Below, one piece after another: positions 52,866-61,916 of a DNA stretch of 64,000 nucleotides; the first letter of the stretch is position 1, and each line of letters opens with the position of its first letter. This DNA is from JAWWOW01 sp033851265. GTDB taxonomy: Bacteria; Actinomycetota; Actinomycetes; JAWWOW01. Location of the stretch: assembly GCA_033851265.1 (NCBI GenBank), contig JAWWOW010000011.1, positions 124,001 through 188,000 on the forward strand, written 5' to 3'. Position numbers and translations under genes: made by a program. The notes under the pieces were generated by a model. The model did not search any database and was not told the DNA's origin. It saw nothing but the letters and a program-made list of their open reading frames with translations.

Positions 52866-54845
52866 ATGATCGGGCGCATTCCTATTGCTGACGTGGCGCC
52901 GGTCGTCGGCTGCGGGCAGTGGCCCGCCAAGGCCGTGGTCGGCGAACGCTTCGCCATCAGCGCGACGGTGTTCCGCGAAGGTCATGACGCGGTCAACGCC
53001 GGCGCTGTGCTCACCGACCCGACCGGCAAGGACGGCCCGCTGCTGCCAATGCGCAAGGTGGCCGACTACGCCGACACGTGGGTCACCGACGTCCGTCCGG
53101 ACCGCGAGGGTGACTGGACATTTCGCGTGGAGGCGTGGGGCGACCCCGTCGCCACCTGGCGCCACGACGCTGGCATCAAGGTCCCGGCGGGTCAGGACAT
53201 CGACCTGGTCATGGAGGAAGGCGCGCTCCTCTTCACCCGAGCCGCGAAGGGGGTCCCAGCCAAGAAACGCTCCCCACTGACCAACCTCGCAAAAACCCTG
53301 CGCGACGACACCCTGGACGCGGAGGTGCGGCTCCGGGCCGCGCTCTCCGACAACATCACCGCACTGCTCGAGGCTCATCCGCTACGTGAGTTCGTCACGA
53401 CCTCGGACACCTACCGACTGACGGTCGACCGCGAGCGTGCCCTCGTCGGTGCGTGGTACGAACTGTTCCCGCGGTCCGAGGGGGCAACGCTGGACCCACC
53501 GAAGTCCGGGACCTTCACCACAGCGATGGAACGTTTGCCTGCCGTCGCGACGATGGGCTTCGACGTCGTCTACCTCCCACCCATCCACCCGATCGGCATG
53601 GCGTTCCGCAAAGGCCCGAACAACACCCTCGAGCACGGTCCGGATGATCCCGGCTCACCGTGGGCGATCGGTGCGGAGGAAGGCGGGCACGACGCGATCC
53701 ACCCGGACCTCGGCACCCTCGAGGACTTCGACGTGTTCGTCGCCCGGACGCGCGAGCTCGGCATGGAGGTCGCCCTCGATCTCGCGTTGCAGGCCTCCCC
53801 CGACCATCCATGGGCCAAGGAACATCCCGAGTGGTTCACCCTGCGTGCGGACGGCACCATCGCGTACGCCGAGAACCCGCCGAAGAAGTACCAGGACATC
53901 TACCCGATCAACTTCGACAAGGATCCCGACGGCATCTACGCCGAGGTCCTTCGCGTCCTTCGGCACTGGATGGACCACGGCGTCCGCATCTTCCGTGTGG
54001 ACAACCCGCATACGAAACCCGTGGCGTTCTGGGAGAAGTTGCTCGGCGAGATCCACGGCACCGACCCCGATGTCATCTTCCTGGCGGAGGCTTTCACCCG
54101 TCCCGCGATGATGCATCTGCTCGCGCAGATCGGGTTCCACCAGTCGTATACCTACTTCACATGGCGCAACGAGAAGTGGGAGCTCGAGGAGTACCTGCGA
54201 GAGCTGACGGGACCAGCCGCGGCGTACATGCGACCCAACTTCTTCGTGAACACTCCGGACATCCTGCACGCCTATCTGCAGTACGGCGGGCCGGCTGCCT
54301 TCAAGATTCGCGCCGTTCTGGCGAGCATGTTGTCGCCGTCGTATGGCGTGTATGCCGGTTTCGAACTGTTCGAGCATGTCGCCGTACGCCCCGGGAGCGA
54401 GGAGTACCTCGACTCGGAGAAGTACGAGTACCGCCCCCGTGACTGGGCGGCGGCCGAGGACTCCGACCGCTCGTTAGCGCCGTACCTGACTCACCTCAAC
54501 GAGATCCGGCGCGCGCATCCGGCGTTGCAGCGACTGCGTAACCTGGTCTTTCACGACGTGGACAACGATGCGCTCCTTTGTTTCTCGAAACGAGAGACTG
54601 ATCCGGCCACCGGCGTCGACGACACCGTGATCGTGGTGGTCAACCTCGACCCGAACGGCGTGCGCGAAGGAATGGTGACGCTCGACATGCCGGCACTGGG
54701 CTTCGACTGGGTCGACCAGTTCGCCGTCATCGACGCACTGACCACGGACGCATTCGAATGGGGCCAGCACAACTACGTGCGACTCGACCCGTTCACCGAA
54801 CCAGCACACATCCTCACCGTGCGACCCGCTCTAGGGACGCTGTGA
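52866..54845 (+). CDS. glgE: maltosyltransferase GlgE
   Basis: Transfers maltosyl units from alpha-maltose-1-phosphate to glucan ends (GH13_3). 659 residues. The typical N-terminus MIGRIPIADVAPVV supports this ATG rather than the 206-codon upstream extension, which would overlap glgP. Nucleophile Asp379 in FRVDNPHTKP and acid Glu408 in IFLAEAFTRP are intact. First gene of glgE-treS-mak-glgB; its TGA overlaps the treS GTG. Confidence 0.96.
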   Translation: MIGRIPIADVAPVVGCGQWPAKAVVGERFAISATVFREGHDAVNAGAVLTDPTGKDGPLLPMRKVADYADTWVTDVRPDREGDWTFRVEAWGDPVATWRHDAGIKVPAGQDIDLVMEEGALLFTRAAKGVPAKKRSPLTNLAKTLRDDTLDAEVRLRAALSDNITALLEAHPLREFVTTSDTYRLTVDRERALVGAWYELFPRSEGATLDPPKSGTFTTAMERLPAVATMGFDVVYLPPIHPIGMAFRKGPNNTLEHGPDDPGSPWAIGAEEGGHDAIHPDLGTLEDFDVFVARTRELGMEVALDLALQASPDHPWAKEHPEWFTLRADGTIAYAENPPKKYQDIYPINFDKDPDGIYAEVLRVLRHWMDHGVRIFRVDNPHTKPVAFWEKLLGEIHGTDPDVIFLAEAFTRPAMMHLLAQIGFHQSYTYFTWRNEKWELEEYLRELTGPAAAYMRPNFFVNTPDILHAYLQYGGPAAFKIRAVLASMLSPSYGVYAGFELFEHVAVRPGSEEYLDSEKYEYRPRDWAAAEDSDRSLAPYLTHLNEIRRAHPALQRLRNLVFHDVDNDALLCFSKRETDPATGVDDTVIVVVNLDPNGVREGMVTLDMPALGFDWVDQFAVIDALTTDAFEWGQHNYVRLDPFTEPAHILTVRPALGTL

Positions 54846-56548
54846 CCGCGCCGACAACGGGGGCACACGAGGAGCGAGAGGGGCCAGTCGAAGAGGTCGG
54901 TCCCCCATCTGATCCGCATTGGTACAAGCGAGCAGTCTTCTACGAGGTGCAGGTCCGCGGTTTCGCCGATGCAGATGGGGACGGCACGGGCGACCTGCGC
55001 GGTGTCGCCCAGCGGATGGACTACCTGGAGTGGCTGGGGATCGACTGCATCTGGTTGCTGCCGATCTACCAGAGCCCGCTCCGCGACGGTGGCTATGACA
55101 TCAGCGACTACTTCACGGTGCTCCCCGAGTTCGGTGACCTCGGGGACTTCGTGTTGCTGATCGAGGAGGCGCACCGCCGCGGTATCCGCGTCATCGTCGA
55201 CCTGGTCATGAACCACACGAGTGACCAGCATCCGTGGTTCCAGGCATCCCGATCTGATCCGGAGGGCCCGTACGGCGACTTCTACGTGTGGAGCGACACG
55301 GACGAGAAGTACCAGGACGCGCGCATCATCTTCGTCGACACCGAGACCTCCAACTGGACGTGGGACCCGGTGCGCCAGCAGTACTACTGGCACCGGTTCT
55401 TCTCTCACCAGCCCGACCTGAACTACGACAACGCGGCCGTGCAGGACGCGATGATCGAGGTGCTGCGCTTCTGGATGGACCTCGGCCTCGACGGGTTCCG
55501 CCTCGACGCGGTGCCCTACCTCTTCGAGCGCGAAGGCACCAACTGCGAGAACCTCCCCGAGACGCACGCGTACCTGAAGCGGGTCCGCAAGGAGGTCGAC
55601 TCCCTCTACCCGGACAAGGTCCTGCTCGCTGAGGCGAACCAGTGGCCGGCGGATGTCGTCGAGTACTTCGGTGACGGGGACGAGTGCCACATGGCGTTCC
55701 ACTTCCCGGTCATGCCGCGTCTGTTCATGGCGGTACGCCGCGAACAGCGCTACCCGATCTCGGAGATCATGGCCCAGACGCCGGACATCCCCGAGAACTG
55801 CCAATGGGGCATCTTCCTGCGCAACCACGACGAGTTGACACTCGAGATGGTTACCGACGAAGAACGCGACTACATGTACTCGGAGTACGCCCAGGACCCG
55901 CGCATGAAGGCCAACATGGGCATCCGTCGACGGCTCGCCCCGCTGCTCGACAACAGCCGCGACCAGATGGAGCTGTTCACCGCCCTACTGTTCTCCCTCC
56001 CCGGCTCCCCCGTGCTCTATTACGGCGACGAGATCGGCATGGGCGACAACATCTACCTCGGTGACCGCGACGGTGTACGCACTCCGATGCAGTGGTCACC
56101 CGACCGCAACGCCGGCTTCTCCACGTGTGACCCGCAGCGGCTGTATCTGCCCGTGATCATGGACCCGCTCTACGGCTACCAGTCCCTCAACGTCGAAGCG
56201 CAGATGCGTGGCAACAACTCGTTGCTGCACTGGACCCGACGGTTGATGGCGATCCGCCGGCGGCACCCGACCTTCGGCGTCGGACGCTACGAGGAGCTCG
56301 GATCGTCGAACCCGAGTGTGCTGGCGTTCGTGCGCGAGTTCGGCGACGACATCGTGCTGTGCGTGAACAACCTGTCGCGCTTCGCGCAGCCAGTGGAGCT
56401 CGACCTGCGGCGGTTCGAGGGCGTCACCCCAGTGGAGCTCGTGGGTGGCGTGCACTTCCCGCGGGTCGGTGAGTGGCCGTACCTCCTTACCCTCGCCGGT
56501 CACGGCTTCTACTGGTTCCAACTCACCCGGCCAGAGGAGGGCACGTGA
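54842..56548 (+). CDS. treS: trehalose synthase
   Basis: Interconverts trehalose and maltose (GH13). 568 residues, no fused maltokinase domain. Nucleophile Asp222 in GFRLDAVPYLFERE, acid Glu264 in LLAEANQWP, plus NHTSDQHPWFQ and GIFLRNHDELTLEM. GTG start overlaps the glgE stop (GTGA). Supplies maltose for the maltokinase encoded next. Confidence 0.96.
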   Translation: MTAPTTGAHEEREGPVEEVGPPSDPHWYKRAVFYEVQVRGFADADGDGTGDLRGVAQRMDYLEWLGIDCIWLLPIYQSPLRDGGYDISDYFTVLPEFGDLGDFVLLIEEAHRRGIRVIVDLVMNHTSDQHPWFQASRSDPEGPYGDFYVWSDTDEKYQDARIIFVDTETSNWTWDPVRQQYYWHRFFSHQPDLNYDNAAVQDAMIEVLRFWMDLGLDGFRLDAVPYLFEREGTNCENLPETHAYLKRVRKEVDSLYPDKVLLAEANQWPADVVEYFGDGDECHMAFHFPVMPRLFMAVRREQRYPISEIMAQTPDIPENCQWGIFLRNHDELTLEMVTDEERDYMYSEYAQDPRMKANMGIRRRLAPLLDNSRDQMELFTALLFSLPGSPVLYYGDEIGMGDNIYLGDRDGVRTPMQWSPDRNAGFSTCDPQRLYLPVIMDPLYGYQSLNVEAQMRGNNSLLHWTRRLMAIRRRHPTFGVGRYEELGSSNPSVLAFVREFGDDIVLCVNNLSRFAQPVELDLRRFEGVTPVELVGGVHFPRVGEWPYLLTLAGHGFYWFQLTRPEEGT

Positions 56549-57915
56549 CCCTCGATCGCACCGCACTCGGCTCCGCTTTGACGAGGTGGCTGCCGGAACA
56601 GCGTTGGTTCGGCGCCAAGGGTCGCGACATCCGTGCAGTGGACATCGTCGACGACACCCTCATGCGCGAGGGCGAGCATTCCTTCCATCACGTCATTGCC
56701 CGCGTCAACTACGCGGATGGCGAACCGGACATGTACCAGGTGCCCATCGGCGTCGCTGCTGCGCTGCCGGAGCACCTGCTGCACACCGAGATCGGGCGCG
56801 CCGGCGACGGCACGGCCTACGACGCATTGCACGACGCGGACTTCAGTCGGCTCTTGCTGGAGCTCATCGCCCACGACCGGACCATCGGGTCGTTGACGTT
56901 TCAGCGCGGACTTCCGACGGAGGACGACGAGCCGATCGACACCAGCCTGCACGGTCGCGTCCTGGGCGCTGAGCAGAGCAACAGCTCGCTGTTGTACGCC
57001 GAGTCCTACGTCTTGAAGATGTTCCGCCGGCTGCTGCCCGGCACCAATCCCGATCTCGAGATCACCCGGGCCCTCGCCGAGCGCGGTTCAACCGCCGTGC
57101 CACGGCCGCTCGGTTCGGTCGAGGGAACCGTCGGCGGCGAGCCGACAACGCTCGCCCTATTGCAGCCCTACATCCGCCTGGCCGTCGACGGCTGGGCACT
57201 TGCGGAGACCAGCGTTCGCGACCTGTTCGCTGAAGCCGACCTGCATGCGGACGAGGTCGGCGGCGACTTCGCCGGTGAAGCTCTCCGGTTGGGCGCGACT
57301 ACTGCCCACGTGCACGTCGCGCTGGCGGAGGCGTTCCCAACGATGACGGCGGGCCGCGCACAGGTTGGCACGCTCGCAACCGCGATGACGAAACGGCTCG
57401 AGGATGCCTGTGCAACGGTGCCGGAACTACGACCGTTCGAAGAGCCGCTGCGGGCCGCATACGCCGAGCTGGCTCAGGTCGAGGACAAGATCACCATGCA
57501 GCGAATCCACGGTGACTACCACCTCGGTCAGGTTCTGCGCACGGAACACGGCTGGATACTGCTCGACTTCGAAGGCGAGCCGACCAAATCGCTGGTCGAA
57601 CGTCGCGCTCCGGATAGCCCCCTGCGTGACGTGGCGGCCATGCTGCGCTCGTTCGACTACGCGGCGCGACATCTGCTCACCGCGAGTCCGTCCGAACCGC
57701 AGCTCGCGTACCGCGCAAGCGAGTGGGCAGAACGCAACCGTGAAGCGTTTTGTGACGGCTACGCGGAAGCGTCCGGATCCGATCCGCGCAAGGCCGCCGT
57801 CGTACTCCGTGCCTACGAGCTCGACAAGGCGGTGTACGAGGTGGTCTACGAGGCGGGACACCGACCATCGTGGCTCTCGATTCCGCTCGGCGCCGTTGAA
57901 CGACTGGTCACCTGA
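56545..57915 (+). CDS. mak: maltokinase
   Basis: Phosphorylates maltose to maltose-1-phosphate using ATP (Pep2). 456 residues in an aminoglycoside-phosphotransferase-like fold: N-terminal cap with RWFGAKGRD, catalytic HGDYHLGQVL and the metal-binding LLDFEGEP. The GTG overlaps the treS stop (GTGA) so TreS and Mak should be made in step; they form a complex in related organisms. Confidence 0.94.
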   Translation: MTLDRTALGSALTRWLPEQRWFGAKGRDIRAVDIVDDTLMREGEHSFHHVIARVNYADGEPDMYQVPIGVAAALPEHLLHTEIGRAGDGTAYDALHDADFSRLLLELIAHDRTIGSLTFQRGLPTEDDEPIDTSLHGRVLGAEQSNSSLLYAESYVLKMFRRLLPGTNPDLEITRALAERGSTAVPRPLGSVEGTVGGEPTTLALLQPYIRLAVDGWALAETSVRDLFAEADLHADEVGGDFAGEALRLGATTAHVHVALAEAFPTMTAGRAQVGTLATAMTKRLEDACATVPELRPFEEPLRAAYAELAQVEDKITMQRIHGDYHLGQVLRTEHGWILLDFEGEPTKSLVERRAPDSPLRDVAAMLRSFDYAARHLLTASPSEPQLAYRASEWAERNREAFCDGYAEASGSDPRKAAVVLRAYELDKAVYEVVYEAGHRPSWLSIPLGAVERLVT

Positions 57916-57918
57916 TCC

Positions 57919-60129
57919 ATGACGACATCGAGGAAGGGCAAGAGAACTACGCCGACAGTCAAGCCTGCCCCTATTGCCAAGGAAGACATGCAGCGTCTCG
58001 TCGGCGGTGCACATCACAACCCGCACAGCATCCTCGGCGCGCACCTTGCCAACGGTCAGGTCACCATCCGTTCGCTTCGCCCGGACGCAGCGTCGGTGAC
58101 CGTTCTCGTCGGTAACGAACGCGTTCCGATGGAGCACGAGTTCGGCGGTATCTGGACTGCCGTCCTCGATCGCCCCACGATCCCCGACTACCGACTCGAA
58201 GTGGTGTACGAAAGCGGCCCGACCGTCGTGGACGATCCCTACCGCTGGCTGCCCACACTGGGTGAGATCGACCTGCATCTCATCAGCGAAGGGCGCCATG
58301 AGCAGTTGTGGGAGGTCCTGGGCGCGCATGTGCGCACGTACGACGCGGTCACCGGCCGGGTGACCGGCACCTCATTTGCGGTCTGGGCTCCGGCTGCTCG
58401 TGGGGTGCGCGTCGCCGGCGATTTCAACTTCTGGGACAGCCGCGCGCACCCAATGCGCGCACTCGGATCCGCCGGGGTCTGGGAGATCTTCATTCCCGAC
58501 GTGGCTGACGGCACCCGCTACAAGTTCCACGTCCTCGGCGCCGACAGCGTGTGGCGGGAGAAGGCCGACCCAATGGCCTTCGCCACCGAGGTGCCACCAG
58601 CGCAGGCGAGCGTCGTGTTCTCCTCGGAGTACGAGTGGAAGGACGCCGAGTGGTGTGCGCGCCGGACCCGCACCGACGCGCTGACGGCGCCGATGAGTAT
58701 CTACGAGGTGCACCTCGGGTCATGGCGCCAAGGCAAGTCGTATCGCGACCTCGCCGACGAGCTGGTTACCTACGTCAGCGAACTCGGCTTCACCCACGTC
58801 GAGCTGCTGCCCGTTGCCGAGCATCCGTACGGCGGCTCGTGGGGCTACCAGGTCTCGTCGTACTTTGCGCCGACGTCGCGTTTCGGTAACCCCGATGACT
58901 TCCGCTACCTCGTCGACCAGCTGCATCAGGCCGGGATCGGCGTACTCGTGGACTGGGTTCCCGCGCACTTCCCCAAGGACGAGTGGGCGCTGTCCAAGTT
59001 CGACGGGACCGCTTTGTACGAGCATGCGGATCCTCAACTCGGTGAGCATCCCGACTGGGGCACGCTCGTGTTCAACTTCGGGCGTCGCGAGGTGCGCAAC
59101 TTCCTCGTCGCCAATGCCGTGTACTGGTGCGAGCAGTTCCATGTCGACGGTCTGCGCGTCGACGCGGTGGCGTCGATGCTCTATCTCGACTACTCGCGCG
59201 AGGAAGGTGAGTGGACACCGAACCAGTACGGCGGGCGCGAAAACCTCGAGGCAGTGGAATTCCTCAAGGAGATGAACGCCACCGTCTACAAACGGATCCC
59301 CGGGGTCATCACCGTCGCCGAGGAATCGACGGCGTGGCCAGCCGTATCGAAGCCGACGTACCTCGGCGGTCTTGGATTCGGCTTCAAATGGAACATGGGC
59401 TGGATGCACGACACGCTCGACTACATGTCGCGTGAGCCCATCCACCGGCAGTTCCATCACCATCAGATGACGTTCTCGATGATGTACGCCTACACCGAGA
59501 ACTTCATCCTCCCGATCTCCCACGACGAGGTCGTGCATGGCAAAGGCTCGCTGCTGCGCAAGATGCCAGGAGACCGTTGGCAGCAGCTGGCCAACCTGCG
59601 AGCCCTGCTGGCGTACATGTGGGCGCATCCCGGCAAACAGTTGCTCTTCATGGGTTCGGAGTTCGCGCAAGAGTCGGAGTGGTCTGAGGAACGTGGCCTG
59701 GACTGGTGGTTGCTCGACCTAGCCGACCATCGAGGTATCCACGACATGGTGCGCGACCTGAACCGCGCCTACACGTCGCACCCTGCGCTGTGGTCGCGCG
59801 ACTCCGACCCGGCTGGGTTCGAATGGATCGATGCGAACGACGCCGCGGACAACACGTTCTCGTTCCTTCGCTGGCACGCCGACGGCTCCGCAATCGCGTG
59901 TATCGCGAACTTCTCGGGCGGACCCCACGAGGGATATCGCATCGGCCTGCCGGTCGCGGGGCGCTGGACCGAGGTCCTCAACACCGACGCCGAGCAGTAC
60001 GGCGGCAGCGGAGTCGGCAACCTGGGCGCCGTCGAGGCGATCCCCGAGTCGTGGCACGGGCAACCCGCGTCGGCCACCATCCGCGTCCCACCCCTGGGCG
60101 CTATCTGGCTCGCCTCGCCCCAGACCTAG
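57919..60129 (+). CDS. glgB: 1,4-alpha-glucan branching enzyme (GH13)
   Basis: 736 residues: extra N-terminal CBM48 module (about 25-135), second CBM48 (about 150-255), GH13 barrel with nucleophile Asp415 in GLRVDAVASMLY, acid Glu468 in TVAEES, and HDEVVHGK. Adds alpha-1,6 branches to the glucan made by GlgE. Starts 3 bases after the mak stop. The first 20 residues are Lys/Arg/Pro-rich and may be disordered. Confidence 0.96.
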   Translation: MTTSRKGKRTTPTVKPAPIAKEDMQRLVGGAHHNPHSILGAHLANGQVTIRSLRPDAASVTVLVGNERVPMEHEFGGIWTAVLDRPTIPDYRLEVVYESGPTVVDDPYRWLPTLGEIDLHLISEGRHEQLWEVLGAHVRTYDAVTGRVTGTSFAVWAPAARGVRVAGDFNFWDSRAHPMRALGSAGVWEIFIPDVADGTRYKFHVLGADSVWREKADPMAFATEVPPAQASVVFSSEYEWKDAEWCARRTRTDALTAPMSIYEVHLGSWRQGKSYRDLADELVTYVSELGFTHVELLPVAEHPYGGSWGYQVSSYFAPTSRFGNPDDFRYLVDQLHQAGIGVLVDWVPAHFPKDEWALSKFDGTALYEHADPQLGEHPDWGTLVFNFGRREVRNFLVANAVYWCEQFHVDGLRVDAVASMLYLDYSREEGEWTPNQYGGRENLEAVEFLKEMNATVYKRIPGVITVAEESTAWPAVSKPTYLGGLGFGFKWNMGWMHDTLDYMSREPIHRQFHHHQMTFSMMYAYTENFILPISHDEVVHGKGSLLRKMPGDRWQQLANLRALLAYMWAHPGKQLLFMGSEFAQESEWSEERGLDWWLLDLADHRGIHDMVRDLNRAYTSHPALWSRDSDPAGFEWIDANDAADNTFSFLRWHADGSAIACIANFSGGPHEGYRIGLPVAGRWTEVLNTDAEQYGGSGVGNLGAVEAIPESWHGQPASATIRVPPLGAIWLASPQT

Positions 60130-60207
60130 TCGCCCGCCGAAAGATCTGCGTGTTTTGGATCCGACAACTGTGGTTAGCGAAAAGATTTCCCGCGCAACGA
60201 CGAAGAC

Positions 60208-60221
60208 GCCCCCGCGGGGGC
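60208..60221. terminator. GC-rich palindrome between glgB and the next gene
   Basis: GCCCCCGCGGGGGC is a perfect 14-base palindrome (5-base stem with a CGCG loop) between convergent genes. No T tract follows, so it may terminate both or neither. It is directly followed by a DnaA box. Confidence 0.4.
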
Positions 60222-60224
60222 GAG

Positions 60225-60233
60225 TTATCCACA
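60225..60233 (+). promoter_or_regulatory. DnaA box
   Basis: TTATCCACA, the exact DnaA-box consensus. A two-mismatch relative (TGTGGTTAG) lies at 60169-60177 in opposite orientation. See the second perfect box at 60757. Confidence 0.5.
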
Positions 60234-60265
60234 TCAACCACCGATCGGTCGATGAGTAGCGGCCC

Positions 60266-60706
60266 TTACCGTTCAGTCCAGATGCGCCGTTCCCCCGCGC
60301 CAGCGGACATCTGGCCGTACTGGACGACCTTCTTAACCATGCCCTTGCGTTGGTACGGCATCAAGACGACGAGCGCGGGTCCGCCGTCTCGATGTTCTGC
60401 CTCAACGCGCACCGCGTCCGATCTGTCCGCCTTGACATCTGCCACGAATCCGGCAGCACGATAGGCATCGCGGTTACCAGACACTCCTGCGTAAAGGTTG
60501 TCGAGAACAACCGTTGAGGCTGGCTGTTCGCCAAGGCCATCGGCAGCCGCCAGGCCCACCTCACCTGTTTCGCTGACGGTGACACCGAACGGAAAAAACT
60601 CACCGTTCTTGTTCAGGAGGTTTTGGGCCGCGTCGAGGGCCGCCGACAGGACCGCGTCGAGGTCATCTTGGACGAGCTGCGGGGTGGTCTCTCTCCACGA
60701 CGGCAT
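60266..60706 (-). CDS. uncharacterised 146-residue protein
   Basis: No family recognised. Cytosolic, no signal peptide. N-terminal helix (VQDDLDAVLSAALDAAQNLL), then the beta-rich part FFPFGVTVSETGEVGLAA, and RDGGPALVVLMPYQRKG near the end. TATTCT with 7 bases before the ATG gives a leaderless start. The gene is flanked by two perfect DnaA boxes (60225 and 60757, the latter about 50 bases before its start), hinting at DnaA-linked or replication-timed expression. Confidence 0.65.
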   Translation of the reverse strand: MPSWRETTPQLVQDDLDAVLSAALDAAQNLLNKNGEFFPFGVTVSETGEVGLAAADGLGEQPASTVVLDNLYAGVSGNRDAYRAAGFVADVKADRSDAVRVEAEHRDGGPALVVLMPYQRKGMVKKVVQYGQMSAGAGERRIWTER

Positions 60707-60713
60707 GGCGCTG

Positions 60714-60719
60714 AGAATA
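60714..60719 (-). promoter_or_regulatory. -10 box of the uncharacterised gene
   Basis: TATTCT on the minus strand, 7 bases before the ATG at 60706. Confidence 0.5.
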
Positions 60720-60756
60720 GAACTGCGCAGACCGCACGAGAACGCCGGCTATTACC

Positions 60757-60765
60757 TGTGGATAA
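60757..60765 (-). promoter_or_regulatory. DnaA box
   Basis: TTATCCACA on the minus strand, exact consensus, about 38 bases upstream of the TATTCT box and therefore outside the -35 region; a placement from which DnaA could act on this promoter. Confidence 0.5.
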
Positions 60766-60768
60766 GTC

Positions 60769-60782
60769 GGTTCGGCCGAACC
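60769..60782. promoter_or_regulatory. perfect 14-base palindrome
   Basis: GGTTCGGCCGAACC, fully symmetric, 3 bases from the DnaA box. It could be an operator; no known regulator is assigned. Confidence 0.35.
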
Positions 60783-60809
60783 CCGAGGTTGCCCTGGCCA
60801 CCCCGGGGC

Positions 60810-60849
60810 GTCATGCTCCACGCGCATAAATATGTCGGTGGAGCATGAC
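60810..60849. repeat. 12-base inverted repeat with AT-rich loop
   Basis: GTCATGCTCCAC and GTGGAGCATGAC are exact complements separated by 16 bases (containing CATAAATATG). It lies in the 250-base gap between the YbbN-like gene and the uncharacterised gene; apart from the motifs listed I see no gene there. May end transcription from either side or be a small structured RNA. Confidence 0.45.
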
Positions 60850-60956
60850 CGGTGGAAGACCAACTCACCGGTCGACAACCGCCATTTACACCGGCGCACA
60901 ACGCCCGGGTGAGCTCGATCGGTCTTCTTGCCACAGGTGGAGTGCCAGAACGCCAC

Positions 60957-61877
60957 CTAGAAGAGAGCGCTGGCTAGCTCACGTCGCGCGCGGAGTACGG
61001 CGGGGTCAGCCGGGTCGACGGCCTCGAAGAGGCTGAGCAGATGCGCACGCACACGATCGCGTTCCTCGACCGGGGCGCGCTTCACCAAACCGATCAGCCG
61101 ATCGAATGCTGCGTCCGGCTGCCCGGTGAGGATCTCGACGTCGGCGACGGCGAGGTTGGCGTCGATGTCGTCGGGGTTCGCGGCGAGTGCAGCCTGCAAC
61201 CCCTGCTCGTCGTACACCTGAGCACGACGGACGATGTCGATCTGCGCGAGCCCGGCTTTGGCCGCCACGTCGTCGGGGGTCAGCTGAAGCACCTCGCGCA
61301 GTCCTGCCTCGGCCGCGTCGAGGTCACCGCGCGCCAGCGCGTCGTACGCCGCCTCCAACGCAACCTCGCCAGGAGTCGGCGGCGGCCCTTCGGCCACTGC
61401 GGTGCCGTCGGTGGACTCGTCGGTGCCCGGAGCGACCCCGTCACGTTGCTGCGCAGCAAGTGTCACCAACTGCTGAATCCAATCGCGCACCTGCGGTTCG
61501 GGCAGCGCGCCGGTGAACTCGCCGACGATGGCGCCGTCGACGACAGCCTTCACGGCCGGAATGCCTTGCACGCCGGCGGCTTGCGAGATCCGCTGGTTGG
61601 CATCGACGTCGATCTTCGCGAGGACCCAGCTGCCATTACCTTCGGCGGCCAGCTTCTCGAGGATCGGCGAGAGTTGCTTGCACGGTCCACACCACGAGGC
61701 CCAGAAGTCGATGACGACCGGCACCTCGCGCGACTTGTCAACGACGTCGGTCTGGAACGTCGCCTCGCTGACATCAACAACGTGCGGCTTGGCGCTGCCG
61801 CCCGCGGCTGGCGCGCTCTGCCGCAATCCGCCCAGGTCGACGGCGCCGGACAACCGGAAACTTGCGGGGTCAGTCAT
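60957..61877 (-). CDS. YbbN/CnoX-like thioredoxin with TPR tail
   Basis: 306 residues: a thioredoxin domain (about 33-145) with active site WCGPC (Cys63, Cys66), then a Pro/Gly linker and a helical tetratricopeptide region (about 180-300). The E. coli relative protects proteins during bleach stress as a chaperone. Here the CxxC is intact, so it may also be redox active. ATG at 61877 is chosen over a TTG at 61889 because neither has a good ribosome site and the TTG is weaker. Position beside the glycogen genes resembles Rv1324 near glgB/glgE (memory). Follows icmA by about 39 bases and may share its transcript. Confidence 0.85.
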   Translation of the reverse strand: MTDPASFRLSGAVDLGGLRQSAPAAGGSAKPHVVDVSEATFQTDVVDKSREVPVVIDFWASWCGPCKQLSPILEKLAAEGNGSWVLAKIDVDANQRISQAAGVQGIPAVKAVVDGAIVGEFTGALPEPQVRDWIQQLVTLAAQQRDGVAPGTDESTDGTAVAEGPPPTPGEVALEAAYDALARGDLDAAEAGLREVLQLTPDDVAAKAGLAQIDIVRRAQVYDEQGLQAALAANPDDIDANLAVADVEILTGQPDAAFDRLIGLVKRAPVEERDRVRAHLLSLFEAVDPADPAVLRARRELASALF

Positions 61878-61916
61878 ATCTGTATCCAACGTCGAAGGGG
61901 GTGGCTGGCTTCCCGG

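Noticed and set aside
54773..55828. 351-codon minus-strand frame
   Set aside because: Antisense to treS, whose active-site motifs are intact.
60130..60956. origin of replication
   Set aside because: Two DnaA boxes are present, but there is no dnaA, dnaN, gidB or rpmH, no cluster of many boxes and no extended AT-rich region.
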